Of a stretch of DNA of 64,000 bases, positions 36,678 to 48,775 are shown in pieces (the first letter of the stretch is position 1; every line of letters starts with the position of its first letter). The stretch covers positions 624,715 through 688,714 of the forward strand of contig SZWC01000028.1 in the NCBI GenBank assembly GCA_023375785.1, in the 5' to 3' direction. Source of the DNA: Penium margaritaceum. Taxonomy: Eukaryota > Streptophyta > Zygnematophyceae > Desmidiales > Peniaceae. The notes below the pieces were generated by a model. The model was not told where the DNA came from and searched no databases. It was given only the letters and a program-made list of their open reading frames with translations. The position numbers and the translations under genes are program-made.

Positions 36678-39600
36678 TGTGACTCCTATTATGCGTTGTC
36701 AACGTTGACCACACACAGCGGATTTCTTTGGTCAAAGGCAGCACATATGCCTACTTTGGTTGGTCACTGTGCATTGAAGCCACATTGTGCCACTACATAT
36801 TGAAGGTATTTGTACTTGCTAGTAGATAACTAGTATTCACAAACCATTACCTTCCACCCTGACCATTTGTGACTCGTGTTGTGAGTTATCATTGTTTACC
36901 ACACTTAGTGACATTACTTGGTCATGGTCAGTGACATATGCCTACTTTGGTTGCTTATCGTGCATGGTCTCCACACCGTGCCACAACGTACTGAAGCCCC
37001 TTGTGCTTGCTATATGATACTTGGTGTTCCCAAACCATTGTTTCCCCTTCTGACCATTTGTGACTCCTATTATGAGTTGTCAACGTTGACCACACACAGC
37101 GAATTTCTTTTGTCGAAGGCAGTACATATGCCAATTTTGGTCAGCCATTGTACATGGTAGCCACACCGTGCTACTGCTGAATGAAGGTCGTTGTACTTGG
37201 TAGTTGAGAACCGATATTTCCATAGCATTGTTTCCTGTCCTAATCGTTTGTGACTCGTGTTATGGTTGGTCAGCGTTGACCACTCATATTGGAATTATGT
37301 GGTCATGATCAGTGACATATGCCTAGTTTGGTTGTTTGGTGTGCATATTAGCCATACCGTGTCACTACGTATTGAAGTTCTTTGTCCTTTCTATTCAATA
37401 CATAGGCTTCCCAAACCATTGTTTTCCCATCTGACCATTTGTGACCCGTGTTATGCGTTTTCAACGTGGACCACATGAAGTGAAATTTGTTCGTCATGGT
37501 TAGTGACATATGCATACGTTGGTTGGTCAATGTGCATTAAAGCCACATTGTGCCACTACATAGTGAAGGTATTTGTACTTGCTAGTAGATAACTAGTATT
37601 CACAAACCACTACCTTCCACCCTGACCATTTGTGACTCGTGTTGTGAGTTGTCATTGTTTACCACACTTAGTGACATTACTTGGTCATGGTCAGTGACAT
37701 ATGCCTACTTTGGTTGGTCATCGTGCATGGTCTCCACGCCGTGCCACAATGTATTGAAGCCCCCTGTGCTTGCTTTGTGAGACTTGGTGTTCCCAAGCCA
37801 TTGTTTCCCCCTCTGACCATTTGTGACTCGTATTCTGAGTTGTCAATGTTGACCACACACAGCGGATTTCTTTGATCAAAGGCACTACATATGCCTTCTT
37901 TGGCCGGTCATTGTACATGGTAGCCACACCGTGCTACTACTGAATGAAGGTCGTTGTACTTGGTAGTTAAGAACCGATATTTTCATAGCATTGTTTCCTA
38001 TCCTGGCCTTTTGTTACTCGTGTTATTGTTGGTCAACGTTGACCACCCATATTGAAATCATGTGGTCATGGTCAGTGACATATGCATAGTTTCGTTGTTT
38101 GGTGTGCATATTAACCACACCATGCCACTACGTATTGAATTTCTTTGTCCTTTCTAGTCAATACATAGGCTTTCCAAACCATTTTCTCTCCCTCTGGCCA
38201 TTTGTGACTCTACTATGTGTTGTCAATGTTGACCACATATAGTGGACTTATTCGGTCATAGTCAGTGACGTATGCATCCTTTAGTTGGTCACTATGCATG
38301 CTAGCCATACCGTGCCACTGCTTGTTGAAGGTCTTTGTACATTCTAGTTAATAACTAGTGTTCCCAACCCATTGTTTTCCCCTCTGACCATTTGTGACTC
38401 GTGTTATGTGTTTTCAACGTTGACCACACGAAGTGAAATTATTTCGTCATGGTCAGTGACATATACATACTTTGGGTGGTCAATGTGCATTGAAGCCACA
38501 TCGTGCCACTGCATATTGAATATATTTGTACTTGCTAGTAGATAACTAGTATTCAAAAACCATTACCTTCCACCCTGACCATTTGTGACTCGTGTTGTGA
38601 GTTGTCAAAGTTTACCACACTTAGTAACATTATTTGGTCATGGTCAGTGACATATGCCTACTTTGGTTGGTCATAGTCCATGGTCCCCACACCGTGCCAC
38701 AACGTATTGAATCCCCTTGTGCTTGCTATGTGATACTTGGTGTTCCCAAACCATTCTTTCCCCCTCTGACCATTTGTGCCTCGTATTATGAGTTGTCAAC
38801 ATTGACCACACACAGCGGATTTCTTTGGTCAAAGGGAGTAAATATGCCTCCTTTGGTCGGTGATTGTGCATGGTCGCCACACCGCGCTACTACTTACTGA
38901 AGGTCATTGTACTTGGTAGTTGAGAACCAATATTCTCATAGCATTGTTTCATCTCCTGACCGTTTGTGACTCGTGTTATGGGTGGTCAACGTTGACCACC
39001 CATATTGAAATTCTTTGGTCATGATCAGTGACATGTGCCTAGTTTGATTGTTTGGTGTGCATATTGGCCACATCGTGCCACTACGTATTGAAGTTCTTTG
39101 TCCTTTCTAGCCAATACATAGGCTTCGCAATCGATTGATTTCCCCTCTGCCCATTTGTGACTCATGTTATGCGTTTTCAACGTTGCCCACATGAAGTGAA
39201 GTTTGTTCGCCATGGTTAGTGACATATGCATACTTTGGTTGGTCACTGTGCATTGAACCCACATTGTGCCACTACATATTGAAGGTATTTGTACTTGCTA
39301 GTAGATAACTAGTATTCACAAAACACTATCTTCCACCCTGACCATCTGTGACTCGTGTTGTGAGTTGTCAAAGTTTACCACACTTAGTGACATTACTTGG
39401 TCATGGTCAGTGACATATGACTACTTTGGTTGTTCATCGTGCATGGTCTCCACACCGTGCCACAACGTATTGAAGCCCCATGTGCTTGCTATGTGATACT
39501 TGGTGTTCCCAAACCATTGTTTCCCCCTGTGACCATTTGTGACTCGTATTATGAGTTGTCAACGTTGACCACACACAGCGGATTTCTTTGGTCAAAGGCA

Positions 39601-42384
39601 GCACATATGCCTACTTTGGTCGGTCATTGTGCATGGTAGCCACACCGTTCTACTTCGCTTGAAGGTCGGTGTACTCGGTAGTTGAGAACCAATATTCCCA
39701 TATCATTGTTTCCTGTCCCGACCATTTGTGACTTGTATTATGGTTGGTCAACATTGACCACCCATATTGAAATTCTGTGGTCATGATCAGGGACATATGC
39801 CTAGTTTGGTTGTTTGGTGTGCATATTAGCCACACCGTGCCAGTACGTATTGAATTCATTTGTCCTTTCTAGTCAATACATAGGCTTCCCAAACCATTGT
39901 CTCTCCCTCTGACCATTTGTGACTCGTGGTATGAGTTGTCAATGTTTGCCACACATAGTGGACTTATTCGGTCGTAGTCAGTGACGTACGCATCCTTTGG
40001 TTGGTCACTGTGCATGCTAGCCATTCCGTGCCACTGCTTGTTGAAGGTCTTTGTATTTCATAGTTGATAACTAGTGTTCTCAATCCATTGTTTCCCCCTG
40101 TGACCATTTCTAACTCGTGTTATGTGTTTACAATGTTGACCACATGAAGTGAAATTCTTTCGTCATGGTTAGTGACATATGCATTCTTTGGTTGGTCACT
40201 GTGCATTGAAGCCACAATGTGCCACTACATATTGAAGGTATTTGTACTTGCTAGTAGATAACTAGTAGTCACAAACCATTACCGTCCACCCTGACCATTT
40301 GTGACTCGTGTTGTGAGTTGTCAAAGTTTACCACACTTAGTGACAATACTTGGTCATGGTCAGTGACATATGCCTACTTTGGTTGGTCATCGTGCATGGT
40401 CTCCACAGCGTGCCACAATGTATTCAAGACCCTTGTGCTTGCTATGTGATACTTGGTGTTCCCAAACCATTGTTTCCCCCTCTGACCATTTGTGACTCGT
40501 ATTCTGAATTGTCAACTTTGACCACACACAACGGATTTCTTTGGTCAAAGGCAGTACATATGCCTACTTTGGTCGGTCATTGTGCATGGTAGCCACAGCG
40601 GGCTACTACTGACTGAAGGTCGTTGTACTTGGTAGTTGAGAACCGATGTTCCCATATCATTGTTTCTTGTCTTGACCGTTTGTGACTTGTGTTATGGGTG
40701 CTCAACGTTGACCACCCATATTGAAGTTCTATGGTCACGATCAGTGACATATGCCTAGTTTGGTTGTTTGGTATGTATATTAGCCACACCGTGCCACTAC
40801 GTATTGAAGTTATATGTCCTCTCTGGTCAATACGTAGGCTTCCCAAACCATTGTCTCTCCCTGTGACGATTTGTGACTCGTGTTATGAGTTGTCAATGTT
40901 GACCACACATAGTGGACTTATTTGGTCGTAGTCAGTGATGTATGCATCCTTTGGTTGGTCTTTGTGCACGCTAGCCATACCGTGCCGATGCTTGTTGAAG
41001 GTCTTTGCATTTCCTAGTTGATAACTAGTGTTCCCAATCCATTGTTTCCCCCTCTAACCATTTGTGGCTCGTGTTATGCGTTTTGAACGTTGACCACATG
41101 AAGTGAAATTCTTTTGTCATGTTCAGTGACATATGCATACTTTGGTTGGTCACTATGCATTGAAGCCACATTATGCCACTACGTATTGAAGGTATTTGTA
41201 CTTGCTAGTAGATAACTAGTATTCACAAACCATTACTTTCCACCCTGACCATTTGTGACTCGTATTGTGAGTTGTCAAAGTTTACCACACTTAGTGACAT
41301 TACTTGGTCATGGTCAGTGACATATGCCTACTTTGGTTGGTCATCATGCATGGTCTCCACACCGTGCCACAACGTATTAAACCCTTGTGCTTGCTACATG
41401 ATACTTGGTGTTCACAAATCATTGTTTCCCCCTCTGACCATTTGTGACTCCTATTATGAGTTGTCAATGTTGACCACCCACAGCGGATTTCTTTGGTCAA
41501 AGGCAATACATATGCCTACTTTGCTCGGTCATCGTGCATGGTAGCCACACCGTGCTACTACTGACTGAAGGTTGTTGTACTTGGTAGTTGAGAACCGATA
41601 TTCCCATCTCATTTTCCTGTCCTGACCGTTTGTGACTCGTGTTATGGTTGGTCAACATTGACCACCAATATTGAAGTGATGTGGTCATGATTATTGACAC
41701 ATGCCTAGTTTGGTTGTTTGGTGTGTATATAAGCCACACGGTGCCACTACGTATTGAAGTTATTTGTCCTTTCTGCGCAATACATAGGCGTCCAAAACCA
41801 TTGTCTCTCCCTGTGACCATTTCTGACTCGTGTTATGAGTTGTCAATGTTGACCAAACAAAGTGGACTTTTTCGGTCGCAGTTAGTGACGTATGCATCCT
41901 TTGGTTGGTCACTGTGCACGCTAGCCATACCGTGCCACTGCTTGTTGAAGGTCTTTGTATATTCAAATTGATAACTAGTGTTCCCAATCCATTGTTTCCC
42001 CCTGACCATTTGTGACTCGTGTTGTGAGTTGTCAAAGTTTACCACACTTAGTGAAATTATTTGGTCATGGTCTGTGACATATGCCTACTTTGGTTTGTCA
42101 TCGTGCATGGTATCCACGCCGTGCCACAGCGTATTGAAGCCCTTTGTGCTTGCTATGTGATACTTGGTTTTCCCAAACCATTGTTTCCCCCTCTGACCAT
42201 TTGTGACTTGTATTATGAGTTGTCAACGTTGACCACACACAGCAGATTTCTTTGGTCAAAGGGAGTACATATGCCTACTTTGGTCGGTCATTGTACATGG
42301 TAGCCACACCGTGCTACTACTGAATGAAGGTCGTTGTTCTTGGTAGTTGAGAACCGATATTCCTATAGCATTGTTTCCTGTCCT

Positions 42385-42766
42385 GACCTTTTGTGACTCG
42401 TGTTATGGTTGGTCAACGTTGACCACCCATATTGAAATTCTGTGGTCATGATCAGTGACATATGCCTAGTTTGGTTGTTTGGTGTGCATATTAGCCACAC
42501 CGTGCCACTACGTATTGAAGTTCTTTGTCCTTGCTAGTCAACACATAGGCTTCCTAAACCATATTCTCTCCCTCTGACCATTTGTGACTCGTGTTATGGT
42601 TGGTCAACGTTGACCACCCATATTGAAATTCTGTGGTCATGATCAGTGACATATGCCTAGTTTGGTTGTTTGGTGTGCATATTAGCCACACCGTGCCACT
42701 ACGTATTGAAGTTCTTTGTCCTTTCTAGTCAACACATAGGCTTCCTAAACCATATTCTCTCCCTCT
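42385..42766. repeat. Tandem duplication of one E monomer (2 x 191 bp)
   Basis: 42385-42575 and 42576-42766 are nearly identical, both with the variant tail CTTCCTAAACCATATTC. I see one internal difference (CCTTGCTAG versus CCTTTCTAG) and a different start base block. Confidence 0.9.
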
Positions 42767-44387
42767 GACCATTTGTGACTCGTGTTATGAGTTGTCAATG
42801 TTGACCACACATAGTGGACTTATTCGGTCGTAGTCAGGAATGCATGCATCCTTTGGTTGGTCACTGTGCACGCTAGCCATACCGTGCCACTGCTTGTTGA
42901 AGGTCTTTGTACTTCCTTGTTGAGTACTAGTGTTCCCAATCCATTGTTTTCCCCTCTCACCATTTGTTACTCGTGTTATGCGTTTTCAACGTTGACCACA
43001 TGAAGTGAAATTCTTTCGTCATGGTCAGTGACATATGCATACTTTGGGTGGTCATTGTGCATTGCAGCCACGTTGTGCCACTACGTATTGAAGGTATTTT
43101 TACTTGCTAGTAGATAGCTAGTATTCACAAACCATTGCCTTCCACCCAGACCATTTGTGACTCGTGTTGTGAGTTGTCAAAGTTTACCACACTCAGTATC
43201 ATTACTTGGCCATGGTCAGTGACATATGCCTACTTTGGTTGGTCATTGGGCATGGACTCCATGCCGTGCCACAACGTATTGAAGCCCCTTGTGCTTGCTA
43301 AGTGATACTTGGTGTTCCCAAACCATTGTTTCCCCCTCTGACCATTTGTGACTCGTATTATGAGTTGTGAACGTTGACCACACACAGGGGATTCCTTTGG
43401 TCAAAGGCAGTACATATGCCTACTTTGGTCGGTCATTGTGTATGGTAGCTACATCGTGCTACTACTGAATGAAGGTCGTTGTACTTGGTAGTTGAGAACC
43501 GATATTCCCATAGCATTGTTTCGTGTCCTGACCGTTTGTGACTCGTGTTATGGTTGGTCAACGTTGACCACCCATATTGAAATTTTGTGGTCATGATCAG
43601 TGATATATGCCTAGTTTGGTTGTTTGGTGTGCATGTTAGCCACACCGTGCCACTACGTATTGAAGTTCTCTGTCCGTTCTAGTCAATACATAGGCTTCCC
43701 AAACCATTTTCTCTCCCCGTGACCATTTTTGACTCGTGTTATGAGTTGTCAATGTTGACCATACATAGTTGACTCATTCGGTCATAGTCATGGACGTATG
43801 CATCCTTTAGCTGGTCTATGTGCACGCTAGCCATACCGTGCTACTGCTTGTTGAAGGTCTTTGTACTTGCTAGTTGATAACTAGTGTTCCCAACCCATTG
43901 CTTTCCCCTCTGACCATTTGTGACTCGTGTTATGCGCTTTCAACGTTGACCACATGAAGTTAAATTTGTTCGTCATGGTCAGTGACATATGCATACTTTG
44001 GGTGGTCACTGTGCGTTGAAGCCACATTGTGCCACTACACATCGAAGGTATTTGTACTTGCTAGTAGATAAGTAGTATACACAAACCATTACCTTCCACC
44101 CTGGCCATTTGTGACTCGTGTTGTGAGTTGTCAAAGTTTACCACACTTAGTGACATTATTTGGTCATGGTCAGTGACATATGCCTACTTTGGTTGATCAT
44201 CATGCATGGTCCGCATGCTGTGCCACAACGTATTGAAGCCCCTTGTGCTTGCTATGTGATACGCGGTGTACCCAACCCATTGTTTCCCCCTCTGACCATT
44301 TGTGACTTGTATTATGAGTTGTCAACGTGGACCACACACAACGGATTTCTTTGGTCAAAGGCAGTAAATATGCCTACTTTGGTCAGA

Positions 44388-44392
44388 CATTG
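44388..44392. repeat. Target-site duplication CATTG, left
   Basis: It matches CATTG at 48771-48775. Five base pairs is the usual length for copia integration. The site is the GGTC.G.CATTGTGCATGG block of a D monomer. Confidence 0.9.
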
Positions 44393-45092
44393 TATTGGCC
44401 TGAGGGTGAGTGTGCACCCTGGAGGGTCCCTAGCAGTGGCTGGTTCACACCGACAACTGTTTTTGGAGAGACTGAAACTATGGAGGCAACTGGTTTCAAG
44501 GATGGCAAAAACATGGTCAGAGGATGAGGCAATAGTTTTGGCCTCAATTGGATGGGAATTAACGCTTGATCAATGCTCACAAGCAGTGACATTTTATAGC
44601 CATTGATCTAAGCTTTCCAGAACACCAAAGCATGGCATATTTGAAGCTTCCTAGAAGATTCTATGGCTTCTAGAGTGGCCCTTGGTGGGCTGTCCTTTTC
44701 CCACTTAGGAAGACATCCCTTCCCTGCTCTAGAAGCTTTTGCCCCTTCCTAAATTCCTCAGCTTGCTTCTCGTAGGACGGAAGGTGTCCAAAAGACCAAG
44801 ACACCTTTAGATGCCTTGCAGGACAAGTCACCCCTTCTATAAGGTGTGCCAACTTCCTGGACCCTCACCTGGCCTTCTAGAAACTTAAAGAGGAACTCTA
44901 GAGGTTGAGCTAGCTTCTTGGCATCTATTTTCCACCTCCCTTGAGGCAGGGCAGAAATTCATCTTGTGGGACTTGAACCGGGGCCCCTGCCTCTAGAGGT
45001 GGACACCATTAACCACTTAGCCACTAAGGCATGTCTTTTTGGTGTTCCTTTTTGGAGTCACTCCTGCCACGGTGAGGAGCATCACTCCAACA
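44393..45092 (-). repeat. 3' LTR of copia element 2
   Basis: It is 700 bp, the same length as its partner at 48071-48770, with no net length change between them. It contains tRNA-like A and B boxes on the minus strand near its inner end. The plus-strand frames inside it are LTR sequence, not genes. Confidence 0.93.
44969..45023 (-). promoter_or_regulatory. tRNA-like A and B boxes inside the 3' LTR
   Basis: The minus strand reads TGGCTAAGTGG (45013-45023), a full match to the A-box consensus TRGYNNARNNG. It is followed by GTTCAAGTCC (44969-44978), a full match to the B-box consensus GWTYRANNCY. Start-to-start spacing is 45 nt, exactly that of tRNA positions 8 and 53. The T-stem pairs poorly, so it is a tRNA-derived relic rather than a working tRNA. 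It has the same orientation as the element. Confidence 0.75.
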
Positions 45093-45103
45093 ATCTCCCC
45101 CTT
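45093..45103 (-). other. Polypurine tract of copia element 2
   Basis: The minus strand reads AAGGGGGAGAT immediately before the LTR start TGTTGG. Such a tract primes plus-strand synthesis in LTR elements, and its position confirms which LTR is the 3' one. Confidence 0.75.
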
Positions 45104-45129
45104 GCGCATTACCCATGGCAATTGTCCAT

Positions 45130-46662
45130 GCTCAACCTATAACTGAAGAGCCGTTTTCCTCATGGGAGGCGAGCCCATACTTTATTACTCCCTCCCACTC
45201 AGCCCCATCCTTCTTGTGCAGTGCCTCCTTGTGGCTCCTCTTGCGCGAACCCAGTCCAAATGCCCTTGTCAGCATCATATCTTTTTGTCCTTCTTCGCAC
45301 ACGACTGCTCGTGCGGGGCTCTTGAGGCGGTTGTTGTTATTGCTGTCCTCTTTCGGCGCCATCCTCTCCAAGCGCCTGCTCCCCCTCTCTTTGAGACCTT
45401 GGAGACATCCGTCGACTCCCCGCCTCCACGTCCATCTCCGGTGCTGCGGATTCCTCATCCAAACTGGCCGGAACAAATTGTGCCATTCGCCCATCCCTCG
45501 GGCGATCATCTCCGGCTGGTGCTGCTGCGAGGACGTCACCCTCATTCACGTCCTCCGGCGTCTCCCCCTCAAGGAGTGGCATCCACTCCTCCCTCTTGGA
45601 GAGACCTGCCTCCTTGTCTGTCCAACGGCTCTTCTCGTCGAATGTGACGTCGCGACTTCGCACAATCTGCTGCCTCCTTGGGTCAAAGAGCCGATATGCC
45701 TTGCTTCCGCTCTCATATCGAAGGAAAATACACCGACGGGTACGCGGGTCCAGCTTGCTCCGTCCCTCACGTGCCTGCACCATTGCATGTGCAACACAAT
45801 CAAACGTGCGGAGGTGACCCACCACCGGCTTCCTCCCACTCCACACTTTTTGTGGCGTCTTCCACGCATTGCTCTCCTTGTCCTTCAGAGGCTTGGTCGG
45901 CATGAGATCCATGATGTACGCTGCTGTCCTTGCCGCCTCCGCCCAATACCGTTGTGTAAGGCCAGCGTCGCTCAACATCGATTGCACCATGTTAAGGATT
46001 GTGCGATTCGCTCTCTCTGCGATGCCATTCTGTTGTGGGGAGTGTGGAGTTGTTTTCTGCTACTCAATCCCCTTGCTCTTCATCCACCCAAGGCACCCCG
46101 CATATTCACCGCCATTGTCACTCCGGAACGCCTTCACCTTCAACTCTGTTTGCCGCTCCACATCAGCCACAAACTCTTGCATGCACGCAAGGAACTCACT
46201 CTCCCGCTTCATTGGGTAGAGGTAGAGTTTCCGGCTGTGGTCATCAATGAAGGTGAGGAAGTAGCGAGCTCCGCCGATGGAGCTCTCAAGCGGTCCACAC
46301 ACATCTGTGTGTACCACGGCCAGTTTTGCCGATGCACGCGTCCCCTTGGCGACAAACGGCTGCCGAGTTGATTTGCCAATGATGCATGGCTCACACACGG
46401 TCTCCTTGGTTCCATCAAGGCCGCTGATTTGGNCCGCTTCATTGGGTAGAGGTAGAGTTTCCGGCTGTGGTCATCAATGAAGGTGAGGAAGTAGCGAGCT
46501 CCGCCGATGGAGCTCTCAAGCGGTCCACGCACATCTGTGTGTTCCACGGCCAGTTTTGCCGATGCACGCGTCCCCTTGGCGACAAACGGCTGCCGAGTTG
46601 ATTTGCCAATGATGCATGGCTCACACACGGTCTCCTTGGTTCCATCAAGGCCGCTGATTTGG
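45130..46662 (-). pseudogene. Pre-integrase and integrase region of copia element 2 (fossil)
   Basis: The minus strand shows the pre-integrase end VCEPCIIGKSTRQPF and integrase core blocks HTDVCGPLE, FLTFIDDHSRKLYLYP and RSDNGGEYAG. Downstream come YWAEAARTAAYIMDLMP, a GHLRTFDCVAHA block and RRCIFLRYESGSKAYRLFDP, which are standard copia integrase C-terminal blocks. The stretch then runs into the purine tract and 3' LTR. It contains the single N at 46433 and the duplicated 229 bp around it, listed separately. Confidence 0.85.
46204..46662. repeat. 229-bp direct repeat flanking a single N (probable assembly artefact)
   Basis: 46204-46432 recurs at 46434-46662, with one N at 46433 exactly between them. 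The copies differ at two positions by eye (in the CACACACATCTG and GTGTGTACC region). A perfect-register repeat around an N suggests two contig ends that overlap but were not merged. Confidence 0.8.
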
Positions 46663-47255
46663 AGACCCCGCACCACTTCCCTCTTAGCCATCTCCTTCAC
46701 TGTTGATGGAGAAATGTGGTAGAGTCGGCGGTGCTATAGGTACAGGTCTCCTCCATCCTTCGTTGCAAGGTTGGCGGCGTTGGACCCCACCCGGCTGCTG
46801 AGGATCTTTGCGCGTAGCAGGTACAAGTCGTCCTCCCTCTTCGCACGCGCAATGACCTCACCTTTGCCCTCTTTGCGGATGATGGCCTCCTTCTTTGTGA
46901 AGAGCACCTCACGTCCCTTCTCTGTAAGGCAGCTGACGGAGAGCAGGTTTGCCCCAAAGTTAGGCATATTCAGCAGATCGTAGATTGTGCTCATGACAGG
47001 TTTTCCATCCACAATTGACTCAATGCGGACGTTACCCTCACCGGCGGCCACCTCGGTTTTTCCATTGGCCACCGTCATGCATATCTCCGAGGCACCGTAG
47101 GTGACAAATGCGGCCCTGTTGCATTGCGTGTGGCGGCCTGATCCGGAGTTGATGACGGCAACTCTCGGATCCTTCAAGTTGGTGGAGGTGTATGCCATAA
47201 GGGCATGCTCATCTTTCTTCCCGCCCCGCTGCGACGGATCTGTTTTCTTCTTAGG
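46663..47255 (-). pseudogene. Protease-like and linker region of copia element 2 (fossil)
   Basis: Downstream of the knuckle, the minus strand encodes a basic KKTDPSQRGGKK linker, a protease-like stretch (GRHTQCN, ANGKTEVAAGEGNVRI) and the NFGANLLSVSCLTEKGREVLF block typical of copia between protease and pre-integrase. Assignment rests on order and block similarity. Confidence 0.7.
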
Positions 47256-48002
47256 ACAGTTACGTGCGTAGTGGCCCTCCTTACCGCAGTTGAAGCACTC
47301 CCCCTTCTTGTCACCTTTCTTAGTGCCCTGTTTGGCACCCTTCCACTTGTCGCCTCGGCCTCCACTTTGGGGATGAACCGTGTAAGCTGAACTTGATGCC
47401 GCTGCACTCTTTTGACCGCCACGTCGCATGCACTCATTGCGTATGTACTCAACAACCTTGGGGTACTTCAGCTCGTCGGAAGGCCAGCCACCAAGGACTG
47501 TAATCGTGGGATTCCAACTGTCTGGCAAGGCCAGAAGGAGGATCATAGCTTGCAACTGAGAGCCAACCTCCCAACCCGTGGCCACGCACTCCGTTGTGAG
47601 GGACTCAATCTGCTGCATGATCTCTATTTTGTTGTCGCCTTCGTTGGCTCAGAGGGTGACGAGCCGTTCGAAGATGAAGAGCTTGTTAGCAAGATTGCTT
47701 GAGTGGTAGATGGAGCAGAGTTTCGACCATGCGTCCGCGGCCAGGGTGCATCCTTCGATGTGCCCATGTTGTGGTGGGCATAACGCGGACACAAGGAGCG
47801 CCAACGCCTTTTTGTTGTGCTTCTTGTATGCCTCCTTCACCTCAGCCGTTACAGTCTCTAGCGGAGCAGTCTCATCACCTTTTACAAGCTCAAGCAGTCC
47901 CTTGTCGTCGAGGAAGACCTCAAACTGCCACCTCCACAAGGCGAATCCTGTCCCATCAAATGAAAGGACAGCGCGGCTGCTCTCTTGCTCACTGGTTGCC
48001 AT
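47256..48002 (-). pseudogene. Gag region of copia element 2 (fossil)
   Basis: The likely start is the Met at 48000-48002 (MATSEQESSRAVLSFDG...), just inside the 5' LTR; a longer upstream frame would begin within the LTR and is less likely. The region shows FALWRWQFEVFL-type Gag sequence, then LPDSWNPTITVLGGW and YIRNE blocks. It ends with the zinc knuckle CFNCGKEGHYARNC at 47256-47297. In a working element this would form the virus-like particle. The copy is broken and treated as a fossil. Confidence 0.85.
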
Positions 48003-48070
48003 GTCTTGCTGTTGGAAGCGTGAAATCAAGCTGGCTTTGAACCCCTTAGAGGCGTGGGCCCATAACCCTT

Positions 48071-48770
48071 TGTTGGCCTGAAGGTGAGTGTGCACCCTGG
48101 AGGGTCCCTAGCAGTGGCTGGCTCACACCACCAACTGTTTTTGGAGAGACTGAAACTATGGAGGCAACTGGTTCCAAGGATGGCAAAAATCTGGTCAAAG
48201 AGTGAGGCAATAGTTTTGGCCTCAATTGGATGGGAATTAATGCTTCATCGATGCTCACAAGCAGTGACATTTTATAGCCACTGATCTAAGCTTTCGAGAA
48301 CACCAAAGCATGCCATATTTGAAGCTTCCTAGCAGATTATATGGATTTTAGAGTGGCCCTTGGTAAGCTGTCATTCCTCCACATAGGAAGACATCCCTTC
48401 CTTGCTCTAGAAGCTTCTGCCACTTCCTAGATTCCTCAGCTTGCTTCTAGTAGGACGGCAGGTGCCCAAAAGACCAAGACACCTTTAGATGCCTTGCAGG
48501 ACAAGTCACCCATTATAGAAGATGTGCCACCTTCTTGGACCCGCATCTGGCCTTCTAGAAACTTAAAGAGGAATTCTATAGGTTAAGCTAGCTTCCTGGC
48601 ATCTATTTTCCACCTCCCTTGAGGCAGGGCAGAATTTCATCTTGTGGGACTTGAAGCCGGGCCCCTGCCTCTAGAGGTTAACACCATTAACCACTAAGCC
48701 ACTAAGGCATGTCTTTTTGGTGTTCCTTTTTGGAGTCACTCCTGCCATGGTGAGGAGCATCACTCCAACA
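48071..48770 (-). repeat. 5' LTR of copia element 2
   Basis: It begins TGTTGG and ends CCAACA on the plus strand, a perfect 6-bp terminal inverted repeat. Gag begins about 70 bp inside the element from its inner edge. Confidence 0.93.
48647..48701 (-). promoter_or_regulatory. tRNA-like A and B boxes inside the 5' LTR
   Basis: A box TGGCTTAGTGG (48691-48701) is a full consensus match. The B-box position (48647-48656) matches at 9 of 10 bases. The spacing equals that in the other LTR, so the feature was present when the element inserted. Confidence 0.7.
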
Positions 48771-48775
48771 CATTG
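48771..48775. repeat. Target-site duplication CATTG, right
   Basis: It follows directly on the CCAACA end of the LTR and continues into TGCATGGTAGCCACACCG, the second half of the split D monomer. Confidence 0.9.

Larger units (their letters stand above)
34015..44392. repeat. Satellite array, segment 3
   Basis: It opens with the second copy of monomer Y (34015-34193) and ends inside a D monomer at the left target duplication of the copia element. It holds exact E-monomer duplications at 36296-36677 and 42385-42766. Near 42004 an A monomer passes directly into a C monomer with no B between them. Unit type is mostly L here, with few R units before 44160. Confidence 0.96.
44393..48770 (-). mobile_element. 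Ty1/copia element 2 with two LTRs, inserted in a D monomer
   Basis: The element has 700-bp LTRs at 44393-45092 and 48071-48770. The plus-strand LTR ends are T(G/A)TTGG and CCAACA. CATTG stands on both outer sides (44388-44392 and 48771-48775); removing the element and one CATTG restores a normal D monomer. Coding is on the minus strand in the order Gag, protease-like region, pre-integrase, integrase, which is the copia order (integrase before any RT). A purine tract (minus strand AAGGGGGAGAT, 45093-45103) abuts the 3' LTR. I did not recognise a standard tRNA-iMet primer-binding site next to the 5' LTR. The internal region is about 3 kb, short for the family, and no RT or RNase H part was recognised. 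It is a broken fossil with several breaks. The LTRs differ at about 54 of 700 sites by eye, which at a commonly used grass rate of 1.3e-8 per site per year would be about 3 million years. Confidence 0.92.

Noticed and set aside
44160-44606. A 148-codon frame running from the satellite into the copia LTR
   Set aside because: It is a chance fusion across the insertion boundary; the first part is the satellite frame and the rest is LTR.
44969-45023. Possible functional tRNA gene in the copia LTR
   Set aside because: The boxes fit, but the T-stem has only about two pairs and no acceptor stem closes. It is a tRNA-derived relic at most.
45115-46371. A 418-codon plus-strand frame, the longest in the window
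   Set aside because: It is antisense to the copia integrase region, which has clear family blocks on the minus strand. Its Leu/Pro/His/Arg-rich composition is typical of a shadow frame of GC-rich coding sequence.
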